64,000 nucleotides of DNA from an uncultured Rhodopila sp. (GCF_903944925.1 NZ_CAJATU010000123.1:62001-126000); one strand, 5' to 3'; positions 27,001-29,922 are shown, counted from the stretch's first letter. Notes: generated by a model from the letters alone, not told the origin. Numbers and translations: made by a program.

Positions 27001-28353
27001 CTGGTGGTTACGGGCGGAACCCTGGAATTCGGGCAGATCGACAATAGGTCGCGCATCGATCTGGATGGCGGGATGCTGGCGTTGGACGGCAACCTTGGTT
27101 TCAGCACGATCTTCACGAATGAAGCAGGCGCGGCGCTGTTCACGGGCGGAGGCGGCGGGGACCTTGCCGTTATCGGGTCGGGTAGCGGGACGCTGGTCAA
27201 TGCGGGCGTGATCGCGGCCTACGATGGCACGGGTGTCACCAATATCGACGCGGCGACGGTGAACAGCGGCTACATCCAGGTGCAGAGCGGCACGCTGAGC
27301 CTGAACGGCGGCGGCAGCTCCGACGGGTCGCATCTGTTCGTCGGCGGCACCGCGGTGCTGCAGTTCGGCACCACCGCATCCGGCGCCAGCAACACCTTCG
27401 CGGTCACTGGCGGCACCTACGCCAGCTATACGGCGATCAACGGCGGCACGCTGGATCTGTCGGCGGCCACCGCGACCTTCCCCAACGTGAATGTGGAGGC
27501 GGGAGCGCTGCTGCTGGGCGGGGACCATGCCACCGTCCAGAACGCTCTCACCCAGACCGGCGGCACGATCGACGGCACCGGCGTACTCGACGTTATCGGC
27601 GGTGCCACCCTGGCGGGCGGTCTGCAGACCGGAAGCGGGACCACCGTTCTTGAAGGCATCGCCACCCTCAGCGGTTCGGTCCGGATCGACGGCGGACGTA
27701 CGGTCGAGAACGATCAAATTCTAACATGGACTGGCGGCACGCTGACACTCGGCGGCGGCGACGCGGGGCTTTCGGCACACGACGGGACATTGAACAACAC
27801 GGCTGATGCGGTGCTCCGCATTAACGCGGACGGTTCGATCATCACGCAGGGCGCCGGCTCGATCGTGAATGCCGGGATCATCCTGAAGCAGGGGGGCTCC
27901 GCCACGACAACGGTTTCCGCTTCGCTGGACAACTCCGGGATCGTCGAGGTTTCCTCCGGCACGCTGGCATTCGCCGGGGCGGTAAGCGGCGACGGGACGT
28001 TCATACTGGATGGCAACGCGGCCCTGGGCTTCACCACGGGCGTTGGGCCGAACAGTTCCTTGCAGTTCCTGCACGGCGATGAGGCGCTGGAAACGGGGGC
28101 GACGGGCTGGTTCGGCGCGACGATCACGGGGTTCGGCACAGGCGATACGATCGACGTCGGCTCGGTCATCTTCGGTGCGTCCGACACGGTTGGTTTCGTT
28201 CCGGATCTCGCGGGTCCGGCCAACAGCGGGACCTTGACGGTCAGCGATGGAAGCAACAGCGCCGCGTTTGGTCTCGGCGGCGATTACACCACTACCGGTA
28301 CGTTCCACCTTGCGTCGGACGGCCACGGAGGGACGGCGATCACCTTCGGGTAG
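1..28353 (+). CDS. Giant repeat-rich surface/secreted protein with VWD-like domains (5' end outside the window)
   Basis: The frame is open from base 1 to the TAG at 28351-28353, giving 9450 visible residues. The GTG at 58 has no ribosome-binding site and the repeats already run before it, so the gene is 5'-truncated. In order (nucleotides): Gly/Asn/Thr-rich beta-helix-like repeats of the 'FDNTGSI' type; beta-sandwich-like inserts near 1320-1690, 4010-4680 and 5880-6450; four ~850-bp repeats (7030-10200); four ~557-bp repeats (10560-12650); choice-of-anchor-D-like Ig repeats (13330-17100); four VWD-like domains with Pro-rich linkers and Calx-beta-like segments (17100-24300); three near-identical 348-bp repeats (25051-26091); and a final beta-helix part. 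A 'TITGF.TGDT' element occurs near 3760 and again at the C-terminus. Only about three cysteines are visible. The protein ends in ...GTAITFG with no recognisable autotransporter barrel. I infer an adhesin or matrix protein; the secretion route is unknown. Confidence 0.85.
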   Translation, partial: AFDNSGSITVNGGALDINGVLNNAGGTLTLGNTAGSVSLNGTIAGGVIQGTGAALSGGTLSGVTYQGVLALGGGYQSLFIEDGLTLRAADGVNPGSIDLSGAWYSGIAVLDSETLDNATLNFGGSFANSLVSGTGNDSGNTLTLGSGFTVNVNGGTDFLGYRDWSYYTNDAGDTLINAGAINISAGGLYNYYGTFDNTGSIDITGGVLEILSGTTFDNTGSITISAGGLYNYYGTFDNTGSIDITGGVLEILSGTTFDNTGGITIGGGGALVIDSGATLQGLNGISLSGGSLTFNGILDNTGETLDLGAGSVWSGLNFSTILGGTITGAGLGLTHGSTFEGVAVLGGLTLNNAYLALSNGSTVEDPTGTAPGSITLNNSTLELDNPGTVANRITLNNGNLDFVSGAAASQPILATGVDASGTALGGGASDPNWSVDVTGAPAVVLSNLYWGWLPDNASSAWIGAYDAVWGEPPAPYTFSETFNLGTLDPAAAVISGWLLADDSGYVSVNGHQLSGIAGLWGGGTPFTLTDINGWLNPGANTISITLTSSDNYFEGVRAAFTLLQPQVIAAGTLISGYGNIGDNPNGHGVVVIDNQGTIDANQSGQSLNVNPTVFVNDGLIEAENGGNLYVNWGQLQAWTNAAAGTVSVVNGNAYLGGYFSNQGVIRTSGGSLNLGNNAEWSNSGLVLAVGTAIYLRGAITTADVGVIQRTGGSLTLYGSIDNTGGTIDTTAGGLAGLYLDGGTIANGTLIDAPGGLSVSGNTGNQLTNVEVQGALILVGGVLTATGGAVDGNVAEAGGYLVLANGPAIAGTVSAVTAGVVEWRGSADLTASVALAAGTLELTGSATGTVTIDAGVLVDGYGTIADATYWTNQYGYWWDYQPQTLDNQGTIATDVAGQPLTIDPSYFTNDGLVTAGLGATLIIQGPQWHNYYQSYTPSWTNAADGTISGTDATIELYGFTNTGLIATQGGALYLGQGGYTWQNTGAVDAIGTAIYLNGSGLTTGDIGTINRSGGSLTLQTGLDNSSGTIDLTGGTFQGLTLDGGGIDGGTLIGGDLTVSGNGGNQLAGISIAGGLTVGGGFLALDGGTSASGTITALSGLQLVLSGYNDFTSSVDLLGGHLYDIGAPSGTATIDAGAVIDGYGGIYTYAGFWPWYYNGPDGLDNQGSIIADQPGDWLTLQPYWGSLINDGVLAATGGGELWVDASVNGGGSAGSITIAQHGLVVLQSNVDSSQTVTFLDATGSLDIETPYSFQATITGFQAGDTLNLTGLGDAVSATWNAGVLTLLDGSNNVLWSGAVSGNYAGDTFAVSSFGGATPYNGWTWQTRITLTPAAPATATETWQGPAGGDWNTAANWSSSSPTPPGAAAPVYFDNFTGITPFAAEGNGAASGTGTSVMGLQFAAAQADFTSIRLSLAADADTGSFEVYLLPDNAVSASGYDLAAGTLLATIADSALPTYAEVGSGGPTAAQLTSLSVSSSQIPYSVNSQYWVFVVGDPAAGSSVGWFWNSDASNASDVTGVGTAGQLWGSNNPSNIYGPWTTAPDANGPYVMEVTGSSVPASFVPDAGTNAAILLSQATAVIAAGETASVGSLTLDTTGGALTVAGTLTVAGTLDVQAGQIDLSGVISGGTLVSTPQGLVAQGGTLDGVTVPGELDVTVGTLTLDQGTSAGLAVVLPNAELIINGGSASIGDIVLAGGTLADAAAFSGRIEGYGSIADAPGGAAGAFGSSGTIDANAAGLVLQIGATGFHNWGLAEATNGGTLDLTSGAWSAGTLAATAGSTLELGGGFFNAGLITVTDGTLVLGDPNNPNAAWSNSGTIDATDSVVRIYGNETPAELGDIVLSNSTLIYAGGTLDATGKTLDAANDPSLVGLQLNGATIQGGTLDPASLDLGFVNGTTNTLSGVTVNDPLFVQNARVTLTQGSSAGAGAVVQNGNLQVDGAADLTGNVTLAGGNLWLSGSLVSTGTVAFTDSFAPASAVWGNQSGDWTSDGIEYYAQVPNNNPSAESLLPYDLGDLSLTVTVNNLGDSGIVLHDGVVLVLGGWGYGQGARGGYSGTSAYWSISGNATNIVPYVFTPGSSYTITVTVVGNTYSAYVDPNGVFDSQSVLLTSLVNSTYTNGRVGLYDDQPNVAAGGSGTPTTFSNFSLSGTVVQPAATAIDPGVVVQGNGSVSDNPNGAGPVDLTNNGTIDANINGAALFVDPSGFTNNAVAQAINGGTLDIGYRNSRLRAWSNAAGGTISAVNATVFLGQGFTNRGLISVFESTVVLGNTGDAWTNAGLISLNGGALVLGGSMTDASLGNIQRSGGSISLSGTIDNTSGTLDTTQGVFDGLMLSGGTVVGGVVVDNGGGIQADASLWNALNGVTYEGTLDLGQQDFSRLQLQNGTTLTGAGGSGPGTVLITGQLSELLLDGTQTLDNATIDIGNTSVPGWYGYWDCLYLFDRSGGSVLTLGPNLLLQQTGYNAQLSAYYGYAGDEIVNQGTIDAGVAGISGARFQIFSPWFDNQGSIVVSNGAYATIGGGTVTNEGSITLTGGGELEVQAPLVNTGSIDVTGGLLQLDGGVTGGGQVTVGPHGTIAFGGTVTTADLLALNDNGGTIEINGVLDNTGGTLVVGTGTTLGTLLLNGGSILNGVIQDQGDGLQANSSFWNALNGVTYEGTLDLSQQWGATLHLQNGVTFTGADGSGPGTVLITGQYDYLFVDGTQTLDNATVDIGNAAGYWDFLNLYDGSGAAVLTLGPNLLLQQIGYYASLSTYYGNAGDQIVNQGTIDAGAAGLGGTRFQIYAAFDNRGTFNVANGGYAYSGGSFSNEGSIAITSGELEVQNQLVNTGSIDVTGGLLQLDNGFTGSGQISVGPGGTIAFGGAVTTAELLSLNDNGGEIVINGVLDNTGDTLVVGTGTTLGTLLLNGGSILNGVIQDRGDGIQANGNFWNALNGVTYEGVLDLSQQYNAYLHLQNGVTFTGADGSGPGTVLITGQYDNLFVDGTQTLDNATVDIGNAAGGWWDYLYLYDGSGASVLTLGPNLLLQQTGYTAQLSTYYGYWGDQIVNQGTIDAGAAGMTGDFRINAWLFDNQGTFNVANSVVAYIGNGSVSNEGSITITGGSELEIQGLLNNTGTIEVDSGVLLLDGGVTGNGRIIVGQGGDVVFGGVLTTAGLESFTYNGGQIQINGELDNTGGTLVVGTGSVLGTLLLNNGWIYNGVIQDQGKGIQANGNFWNALNGVTYEGTLDLSQQWNAYLHLQNGTTFTGADGSGPGTVLITGAYDNVFVDGTQTLDNATFDIGNASGYWDYLIQYDGAGAAVLTLGPNLLLQQTGYYAQLSTYYGNGGDQIVNQGTIDAGTAGFGGTQFRIYGGSFDNQGFLNAASGVWLYQASSVFSNEGSIDITGGSELEVQNQLTNTGTVTIDSGILRLDNGFTGAGTIDIGTNGTVWLPNGATIAEIEALEANNQGDIAVSGYFDDTNQTLDITSGRVEFQSTLANNCSIVVDGATLQLDNGLNGYGQISLINGGVLDAAGNLLLLSGSTMQGTLAGTLEANGGQLALVGTFAIAAGTTDTVDFEGAQFGWYGNGPAILTGPGTLASTGAVSVTDWGGNLQLELAGGIEWDSAGTVYDYGWTVLTGGATWINSGTVYDRYQIQFGAFNGDSATIINEAGALFDLNSGSSGSYVPYTGTYSFINDGVLLQNAGGNNYFYAPLVNTGLVETTNGFLEIANTTLGGTFEAAGGTLVLLATSAVAAGTTDTVTFESAQFGWYGDGAAVLTGPGTLASTGAVSVTDWGSNLQLELAGGITWDSAGTVYDYGWTVLTGGSVWDNSGSVYDRYLVQLGTFNGDSATIINEAGALFDLNSGGSGTYTPYSGSYSFINDGVLLQNGGGNNYFFAPLVNAGLVETTNGLLEIHNATLGGTFEANGGALALIGTYAVAAGTTNTVTFESAQFGWTGDGAAVLAGPGTLASNGAVFVTDWGGNTQLTLSGGITWDSAGTVYDYGWTVLTGGSVWDNSGTVYDRYRVQFGAFNGDSATIVNESGALFDLNSGSSGTYTPYGGSYSFINDGVLLQDAGGNNYFGAPLVNAGLVETTNGFLEIASATLGGTFEAAGGSLALVGTYAVAAGTADTVTFESAQFGWYSDGAAVLTGPGTLASNGAVYVTDWGGNTQLLLTGGITWDNAGAVCDGGTVQFGTGNGDSATIVNQAGALFDLYSGDSQITTAGGGTYAFINAGILEYTGGNTRHLQFAVTDTGTGTITAANGALVFDNGGTFSGVLNGSGAIVFNGGTDILTASGTIDSNAFYLDAGTLVLQGGTIATPNLSFAAGSEVTGYGTVADLNNNGLIDASGGLLTIGGPVYGSGAFQIESGATLELTGPTGESVTFNGPNATLRLDNPAGFTGTLLNFGLNDTLDLAGAQIVSSVITNGTLVAEILGGGTLAFAVPGYAPGGQLEFVSDGNGGTTLSLVPANVTAIPVVVSTIGTNGTIVLADAHVAAGGTPNDQQTLTIANAAAAPADGLNVGIGLTTGDAYGNGTITGLAPGGTDSTDIAVGVNNATAGAKSGTVSLADRTDGTVSGTSAGLTEAPIVVAGNVYRYAAPSVTAPSAILHVGDGGGIVTEALTVANTDPADPYSESMLATATGAVSGGVISASGSTADVAAGASDASSLNVSFSTATAGIVSGTADVAVGSDGTGIDSLGTTSLGTIAVPVAVTIDNYATAAVQQAGGAGVLTQSGTTYTLNLGAFAEGTGDAVAALAIANAAFGGAPADWLSGALSASGDAAFTDTGIGAFGTLGAGGTTPLAIDLSTANVGVFSQTITLASTDSNAAGFSAALAGETILVTGTVLSNSVLADPVINTPQPIVLPDAHVATGGTPNDQTALSITNAGAASLLAYPASVSGNAYSAGYINGLAPGQTDTSSLTVGVNNTQAGALGGSVVLGLASGSSATGTNLVFNGSFNLGGAGWSIAGGDTGIVSSGSQNIPAFNSAYYLTLGSVGGDGSASQTLNTVAGDTYDISVWYYSSGYHPSDLNIWFGGTDVVAISNAPAHGWIEYTALATATSDSTVLTLAGRNDPSWDGVDGVSVYDTNGGGAGGSVILPSQTVTVSGNVFNEAAPSITAPSNVYLHAGDGGGTFTEALTAANTAPAGIWSEGLDATVIGASGGLSASGSTADIAAGGSDTSSLTVSVSTATAGTISGQVAVQAISDGTGIDSLGTTSLGVVDVPVTVTIDNYATAAFSQLAGAGSLTRAGSIFTLDLGTAVAGYGLIANLGLFNTATGPADWLSGSLAASGDAAFSNSGIGNFGAIGAGGDAGLNISLSSANTGVYTETVTFNGTDGNAYGFSQAMNTETLVVTGTVEAAPAAVLNTASPIDFGNVHLGSNQQQAISVSNDAAPGSSFLDVFGGGASGAVTEYGGVTLLAPGATNDTGLTASLNTGNAGVQSGEIYLNYQADAGAGPVAYLGGASVAVQGTVYREAAPSLTAPGTLYLHVGDSASEAITVANTAPPDSYSENLVAAITGSSGPIATAGGSATVAAGGSDTSDLTAQINATSTGIFTGNLDVGLVSDGTGIDGLGTSSLGTAAVAITYDVNNYATAAIEQTGGNGVLTSNGGNVYTLNLGSTQQYSGALSASLEALNAAAGPAADLLNGSFSVSGDSQYGNNGLGDFSGITIGNADTSPAIYLNTGTIGTFTETLVLHPTGTNASGYSGALDNQTIDVVGTVTAIPPPPPPPLPVATAWGDVHITTFDGLYYDFQAEGEFVLAQSTVAGDTFQVQVRLEPWSAGSTVSVITMLAAEVGADRITIALDRANAVWINGHAVTFGQTGASISLSGGGSITEVSSTNFQVTWGSGESMSVTLGGSYINTSLTLARSDTPGSIQGLWGNDTGQANDFQLADDTVLPQPLDSATLYGAYANAWRVTGATSLMDYLAGQTTGTYTDKNFPADSVNVNNLPAAILQVAQQEVIQAGITDPNQQQAAIIDLLVTGDPTALLNDLNVNQTGVITNAAVINTPPPPVPALGISAAAANVTEAAGGPTTVTYSAYLTSATGTDTVIDWAVTAPDATFLGASAFGGALPSGFVVIHAGQTSANFTITLPDGVLGATPSSNLQVTISSTNGDPVFGRTAQTEVDNYQPVEGNPAIPQLTLLSGSGTYSGSNGVYTLDLGTLVAGQGSLQDRFQLSNVALAPSDFLAGTISDSGTGFTVYGDQPLTPLSAGASYQGLVLQTDSSHLGTHTETIVINPVDQNVTGFSAILPSQTITVTETVIAGAAGLLNTAGTIDLGTFYQGDVASTALSISNTAAAGSAALDVSSYASSGQATAAGSIADLAPGATSASAVYAGIDTYSPGVKTGSVTLNYVSDAGNGNTAGDGSAQVQVTGTVYGPATAYLLANPIYVHQGDGNGSATETITVSNTAPANGYAENLDASIINFGTYVTVAAGSTVVAPGQSDYASLTASFSTANLGTYAGLVEVALQSDGTGIDTHGTTSLGVAFVQASINVDQHAVAAIEELSGSGTLTPTGVASHYVLNLGAVAQYATPLGANLGVYNDVLGTSDLLAGQFSVSGASQFTNSGFGPFQNLAAQQVDGTPIVVLSTGTVGTFTETVTLTPTGYNPSGFSEVMTPETVTITGTVVAAPLPTPPARTGYAWGDVHLTTFDGLYYNFQAAGEFVLTQSTVAGDSFDVQARMQPWSNGSSVSVNTEIAAQIGADRVTFAIGRTNMVWIDGAAVSLSSPVVTLAGGTLEQTAANSYRLLWNTGEELDVTNNGSYLNATVSLPNSDAGNVQGLLGTDSGNALNDLTLPGGTVLSQPTTYAELYGEYANAWRVTDATSLMDYSAGQNSASFTDVNFPYNQIGLGNLPADAVARALAAAQAAGITDPNLQQAAIIDYLFTGNPEALSASANVQQQEGTGTTTTTTPTAPPPPVAANVGVEANAVSVVESTSGPRSVGFTVYLTSAEANATTIDYQVAAPGVGFLSAADFGGTLPSGTVTIAAGQTSAVFTVALPANVLGSAPYENLQVGITPEGGETVFAPMAQTQILNTGPTAGNPAQPLIEGVSGHGNLSGSGTSYVLNLGTVYQYGTPLEAGYGALNNGIVPSDLLSGNFAFTGSNEFVNSGLSPFTPIGAGSADTAPVVEMKTDTVGTFTETVTLSPADSNATGYSASLSPVTLTITGTVLAPPQPPPPPLQIGNLFGDVHITTFDGLYYDFQAAGEFVIARSTIAGDSFQVQGRLQPWHAGSPVSVLTQVAAEIGSDDVTFGIGATDAGLYVDGSARTLAVGDTLTLSGGSLIEISGGAYRVNWNTGESMTVSLDGSYINASIAVAAADAGAVQGLLGPDGGNPSADLQLPDGTVVPQPVTSATLYGAYANAWRVTDATSLLSYANGETTATFTDPGFPGDALDLSTLPAAVVAAATAQVEAAGITDPNLIHAAIIDLLVTGDPNAIAGSANVQQQGVNLNGAGVSNPPPRPNVGIVADSATAIEPTSGTLAVSYTVYLTAAEPQDTTIQYSVTDPRPTYLGLPGIVGGTGSGSMQIAAGQTSAQITVDVLADALGTQPNANLQVTITPTGGEGVIGASAQSEIVNPLPTAGNPAEALIEQLGGNGTLTGSGSNYVLNLGTATQNGSALFANLGIENGATVPADDLSGLFSITNFTGFLNTGFDPFSNVAAGTADNAPVIKLNTGTVGVYTETVVLNPSDTNASGYSALMNSVTLTVQGTIVPMAFNPPGTGVKDGTLFGDVHITTFDGLYYDFQAVGEFTAAKSTLAGDSMDVQIRTRAWSPGAAVSVIDEVGAAIGSDRVTFALDRTNAVWLDGAAYTFNGTNTLTLADGTVTQNASDSYVVRWNTGESLSVNLDGSYINATVSLPQTDGPGSVQGLLGSDQGVNTDFQPVVNGTTITTTQLYGAFADTWRVTQPTSLLDYGAGQSTSTFTDRAFPSDALSFADLPTALQQQGLQAAIQAGITDPQLQQAAALDFIVTGDPSVVVGGQNVTQQGITTTAAGVSGGAVTPALGVSANNAALVEPGTGNLSVGFTVYLTTAEAQATTVNYVVSAPDASYLGLSAFGGTLPSGSVTIAAGQTSAQFSVSVPADVLGSLPDGNLQASITPTGGETVFAPSAQTTIVNGTVEPGTSARPEFALLSGGGTLTHVGNAYTLALGFVPLGAALQDLSLAIENAVGVTGNSLAGNLTANAAPGFTVTGIGPLPVIAAGNSYQGLHVAVNSAVSGVNSETITFTPVDENASGYSSPLAPITLTITDSVAAIYASASLATPNPVDFGNVHLGAAVSQALSIENLAAAGGAAEALDGSIGGATGAVTTNSGSFTGLAAGNTDSSSLLVGLSTATDGIQTGTATINLASDGTGIDGLGQTGLPSQTVSVSGTVYSEATALISEPLAFVTRVGGNPAVSIGIDNTAANDGYSEQLLANVTGASGGVSAASGSTGDINAGQLANLGVAVDTSHAGVINGGVTLNVVSDGTNIDGLGTVDLGTVNVGVSGTVYRTATALISEPLAFVTRVGGNPAVSIGIDNTAANDGYSEKLLANVTGASGGVSFASGSTGDINAGQLVNLGVTVDTSHVGVINGGVTLNVVSDGTNVDGLGTVDLGTVNVGVSGTVYRTATALISEPLAFVTRVGGNPGVSIGIDNTAANDGYSEQLLANVTGASGGVSATSGTGDINAGQLANLGVTVDTSHAGVINGGVTLDLVSDGTNVDGLGTVDLGKVNVGVSGTVYAAATAQAATTLDLGIVHVGDSDSKALTVANIATGALTDVLTGGIGSISGNGFSGSGSLGAGIAAGASGTLDVALNTSNSGVFTGSASLALASHDTAQADAAVTVAPVTLSGTVDNYATAAITELSGGGTLTQNGTSYTLDLGNIAAGSSIELAAENAASGLADVLSGSFSVISDNGFLNSGSLAFSGLGAGQQNSGLNVTVSPNAAPGTYSETLVLNTSGSNSSGYGAALTTETITVTATVPVPGVTWLSDAPGNWSSAARWSGHALPGTGDIAVIDFADAPQVFHFSGTDVAGGLMNQGGDLVVTGGTLEFGQIDNRSRIDLDGGMLALDGNLGFSTIFTNEAGAALFTGGGGGDLAVIGSGSGTLVNAGVIAAYDGTGVTNIDAATVNSGYIQVQSGTLSLNGGGSSDGSHLFVGGTAVLQFGTTASGASNTFAVTGGTYASYTAINGGTLDLSAATATFPNVNVEAGALLLGGDHATVQNALTQTGGTIDGTGVLDVIGGATLAGGLQTGSGTTVLEGIATLSGSVRIDGGRTVENDQILTWTGGTLTLGGGDAGLSAHDGTLNNTADAVLRINADGSIITQGAGSIVNAGIILKQGGSATTTVSASLDNSGIVEVSSGTLAFAGAVSGDGTFILDGNAALGFTTGVGPNSSLQFLHGDEALETGATGWFGATITGFGTGDTIDVGSVIFGASDTVGFVPDLAGPANSGTLTVSDGSNSAAFGLGGDYTTTGTFHLASDGHGGTAITFG
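547..792 (+). repeat. Two-copy 123-bp tandem duplication inside the giant gene
   Basis: Bases 547-669 and 670-792 are almost identical at the DNA level. Each encodes a 41-residue beta-helix turn set containing 'GLYNYYGTFDNTGSI' and 'GVLEILSGTTFDNTG'. The two copies differ only near their junctions, which points to a recent in-frame duplication. Confidence 0.9.
7030..10200 (+). repeat. Four tandem repeats of about 840-870 bp in the giant gene
   Basis: The motif 'FWNALNGVTYEGTLDL' and its variants (first copy LWNALNG) recurs starting near 7035, 7902, 8743 and 9597. Each copy continues with 'GSGPGTVLITG', 'DGTQTLDNAT', 'LTLGPNLLLQQ' and 'IVNQGTIDAG'. The unit length is about 280-289 residues, and copies 2-4 are closer to each other than to copy 1. 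Confidence 0.9.
10560..12650 (+). repeat. Four tandem repeats of about 557 bp in the giant gene
   Basis: Units begin near 10565, 11120, 11680 and 12237. Shared motifs are 'GTTDTVTFESAQFGW', 'LTGPGTLAS', 'VYDYGWTVLTGG', 'NGDSATI' and 'YSFINDGVLL'. The fourth copy is shortened: it lacks the 'VYDYGWTVLTGG' part and moves straight to 'GGTVQFG'. The unit is about 186 residues. Confidence 0.9.
17131..23670 (+). repeat. Four von Willebrand factor type D-like domain copies
   Basis: The motif 'GDVH(I/L)TTFDGLYY(D/N)FQA.GEF' opens domains at 17131, 19855, 21481 and 23110. Each domain runs about 560-580 bp to 'AYANAWRVT..TSL' (in copy 4 'AFADTWRVTQPTSLLDY'). It contains 'GSYIN(T/A)' and 'GS(I/V)QGL.G' or a close variant. 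This is the pattern of bacterial VWD-like domains. Proline-rich linkers precede copies 1-3. A helical segment ('ITDPN.QQAAIIDLLVTGDP') and a Calx-beta-like stretch ('AGQTSA.FT') follow each copy. Copies 2 to 3 and 3 to 4 are spaced 1626 and 1629 nt, indicating duplication of a ~543-residue module. Confidence 0.85.
25051..26091 (+). repeat. Three near-identical 345-348-bp tandem repeats
   Basis: Units are 25051-25398, 25399-25746 and 25747-26091. Each encodes 'ATALISEPLAFVTRVGGNP' followed by 'DNTAANDGYSE.LLANVTG' and ends at 'VNVGVSGTVY'. DNA identity between copies looks well above that of the other arrays. The third copy lacks one codon near 'TSGTGDINAG'. Confidence 0.93.
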
Positions 28354-28365
28354 ACCGCGGGTCGC

Positions 28366-28393
28366 CCCGTATGACTGATTCCGGTCATACGGG
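28366..28393. terminator. Hairpin between convergent genes
   Basis: A perfect 10-bp stem (CCCGTATGAC / GTCATACGGG) with an 8-nt loop starts 12 nt after the giant gene's stop codon. It faces the end of the convergent CBM-like gene. There is no clear U-tract, so it may act as a bidirectional or weak intrinsic terminator. Confidence 0.6.
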
Positions 28394-28491
28394 CTGCTAA
28401 CGACGTCGTGTCTTCGGGCGCGGTCACCGAAACCGCGACGATTGCACAATCCGTTCGGCCCGGACGGTGATTGCCCGCCCGGGCCATGGAC

Positions 28492-29694
28492 TCAACCGTG
28501 GTGGAACCAGCCGCCACCGGCGTTCTGGTGGTAGTTCCACCATGCCTGGCCCGAGCCGGCGGCGGCAGCGGTCGTTGTCGTATCCGTTGCCGAAGTGGTC
28601 GCCGCAGCCACTGTCGGCGTCGAGACAGTGGCGCCCGAAACGGTGGACGCCACGGTCGGCGTCGTATCGGTCGTCGCGGTGGTCGTGCTGGCAGCCGCCG
28701 TCGTAGTCGCTGGCGCGACGAACGTCAGCCCGCTCGACGACGTGCTCGCGCTCGTGGTGCCAGCCACCGTCGTCGGGGTGATCGTTGCTGTGTCGCTGCT
28801 GGCCGCCGATACGCCGGCGCCGGGAGTGGAACCGGCGGTGACGTTGAAGCTGTAGGACCCGTCGCCGGAAAGCTCCCAAGGCACGGCCGAGGATGAAGGC
28901 TGCGGACCGCCGTCCAGGCTGGCGCCCATGACGTAGAGGTTGCGGTCCTGGGTGTCGATGGCCCACGGGCCGCCGGTGGCCGGAAGCCCCGGCGTGCCCG
29001 CCGGATAGAACCCGCCAATCAGGTCATTCAGGAACGTTACCGTGACGGTGTGATTGCCTGGACCGAAATTGCCGGAAACATCAAATTGCTGCGCCTGACC
29101 CTGAGACACGATGGCACTCGTGGTCTGGGTGCCGCCGATCTGTTGACCATCGACTGCGACGGTGAACTGAGCGTCCCCGAGATAGGGGTCCTCGGCCATG
29201 TTCAGCACCAGCGTGTCCGCGCCGCTGCCGATGGCGACCGGGCCGGGCGTGGTTGTTGGCGAGCCGCCGCCGGCCATCGGTGTCGTATCGTTCACGCCAA
29301 ATACGGCATTGCCGAAATAATCGCCGCCCGTCGAATTCGGCGGAAACAACGGCGACGTATAGATCGGGGTTGTCGATGTCGAAACGGTCTGGCCGTCGTA
29401 AGTAACACCATCGACATAGAGGTTGCGGTCGCCCGACGTGCCGGGATACAGGAAGTTGTTGGCGAACGTTACCGTTACGTTGTGCGCACCCGGAGCGAAA
29501 TCGCCCAAAAAGGTAAATGACTCGTCCTGGCCTGCCGAATGCGACGCCGTCGCTGTCTGCAACCCGCCAATCTGTTGTCCATCGACATTGACCGTGAACT
29601 GGGCATCGACGCCTTGGGCCTGGTCTTCGGAGATATTCAAGACGATCGAATCGGAGCCGGAACCAATAATATTGTTGCTTGTCGATCCGGACAT
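28492..29694 (-). CDS. Protein with two CBM60-like xylan-binding modules and a Thr/Ala-rich tail
   Basis: The protein has 400 residues and its ATG at 29694 is preceded by a GGAGG site. Residues ~10-100 and ~155-265 are two copies of a calcium-dependent carbohydrate-binding fold. Shared motifs are 'GSD(S/T)(I/L)VLN(I/M)(S/A)ED', 'FTV.VDGQQIGG.QT', 'F(A/G)PG.H.VTVTF.N' and 'DRNLYV'. This resembles the CBM60/xylan-binding family. Residues ~285-385 are a low-complexity Thr/Ser/Ala linker. The last 16 residues are aromatic and His-rich (WWNYHQN...WFHHG). No N-terminal signal peptide is visible, so if the protein is exported it uses another route, such as a C-terminal signal. It is convergent with the giant exoprotein gene and may share a surface or matrix role; that link is inference. 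Confidence 0.75.
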   Translation of the reverse strand: MSGSTSNNIIGSGSDSIVLNISEDQAQGVDAQFTVNVDGQQIGGLQTATASHSAGQDESFTFLGDFAPGAHNVTVTFANNFLYPGTSGDRNLYVDGVTYDGQTVSTSTTPIYTSPLFPPNSTGGDYFGNAVFGVNDTTPMAGGGSPTTTPGPVAIGSGADTLVLNMAEDPYLGDAQFTVAVDGQQIGGTQTTSAIVSQGQAQQFDVSGNFGPGNHTVTVTFLNDLIGGFYPAGTPGLPATGGPWAIDTQDRNLYVMGASLDGGPQPSSSAVPWELSGDGSYSFNVTAGSTPGAGVSAASSDTATITPTTVAGTTSASTSSSGLTFVAPATTTAAASTTTATTDTTPTVASTVSGATVSTPTVAAATTSATDTTTTAAAAGSGQAWWNYHQNAGGGWFHHG

Positions 29695-29886
29695 GCAAGC
29701 CCTCCATTGCAGTTGCAGACAAAGAAATCACCCGGCGCCGAGTGAGCGGGCACTATCAGCGGGTGGAGGGCATCACAATGGTTTTGGCCCGTTGGTCCGA
29801 CAGTATGAAGGTTTTTGCCGCTTACGCACTGTGGATAAGCGGAACGGTCAAGACATCATTCCTATTTCAGTAACGCGAGGAATTAA
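29695..29886 (-). promoter_or_regulatory. Upstream region of the CBM-like gene
   Basis: This lower-GC spacer presumably carries the promoter of the minus-strand CBM-like gene. Its only clear signal is the Shine-Dalgarno GGAGG at about 29703-29707. No confident -35/-10 pair was identified. Confidence 0.35.
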
Positions 29887-29911
29887 CCGGGGCCGTAGCG
29901 TTTAGCCCCGG
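29887..29911 (-). terminator. Putative terminator of the FmdB-like gene
   Basis: A 7-bp GC-rich stem (CCGGGGC / GCCCCGG) with an 11-nt loop lies just downstream of the FmdB-like stop codon. On the minus strand it is followed by TTAATT. Confidence 0.55.
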
Positions 29912-29922
29912 AAAGTCGTGTT

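Noticed and set aside
1-28353. Autotransporter (type V) classification
   Set aside because: The passenger-like repeats fit, but no C-terminal beta-barrel domain is present, so classic autotransport is not supported.
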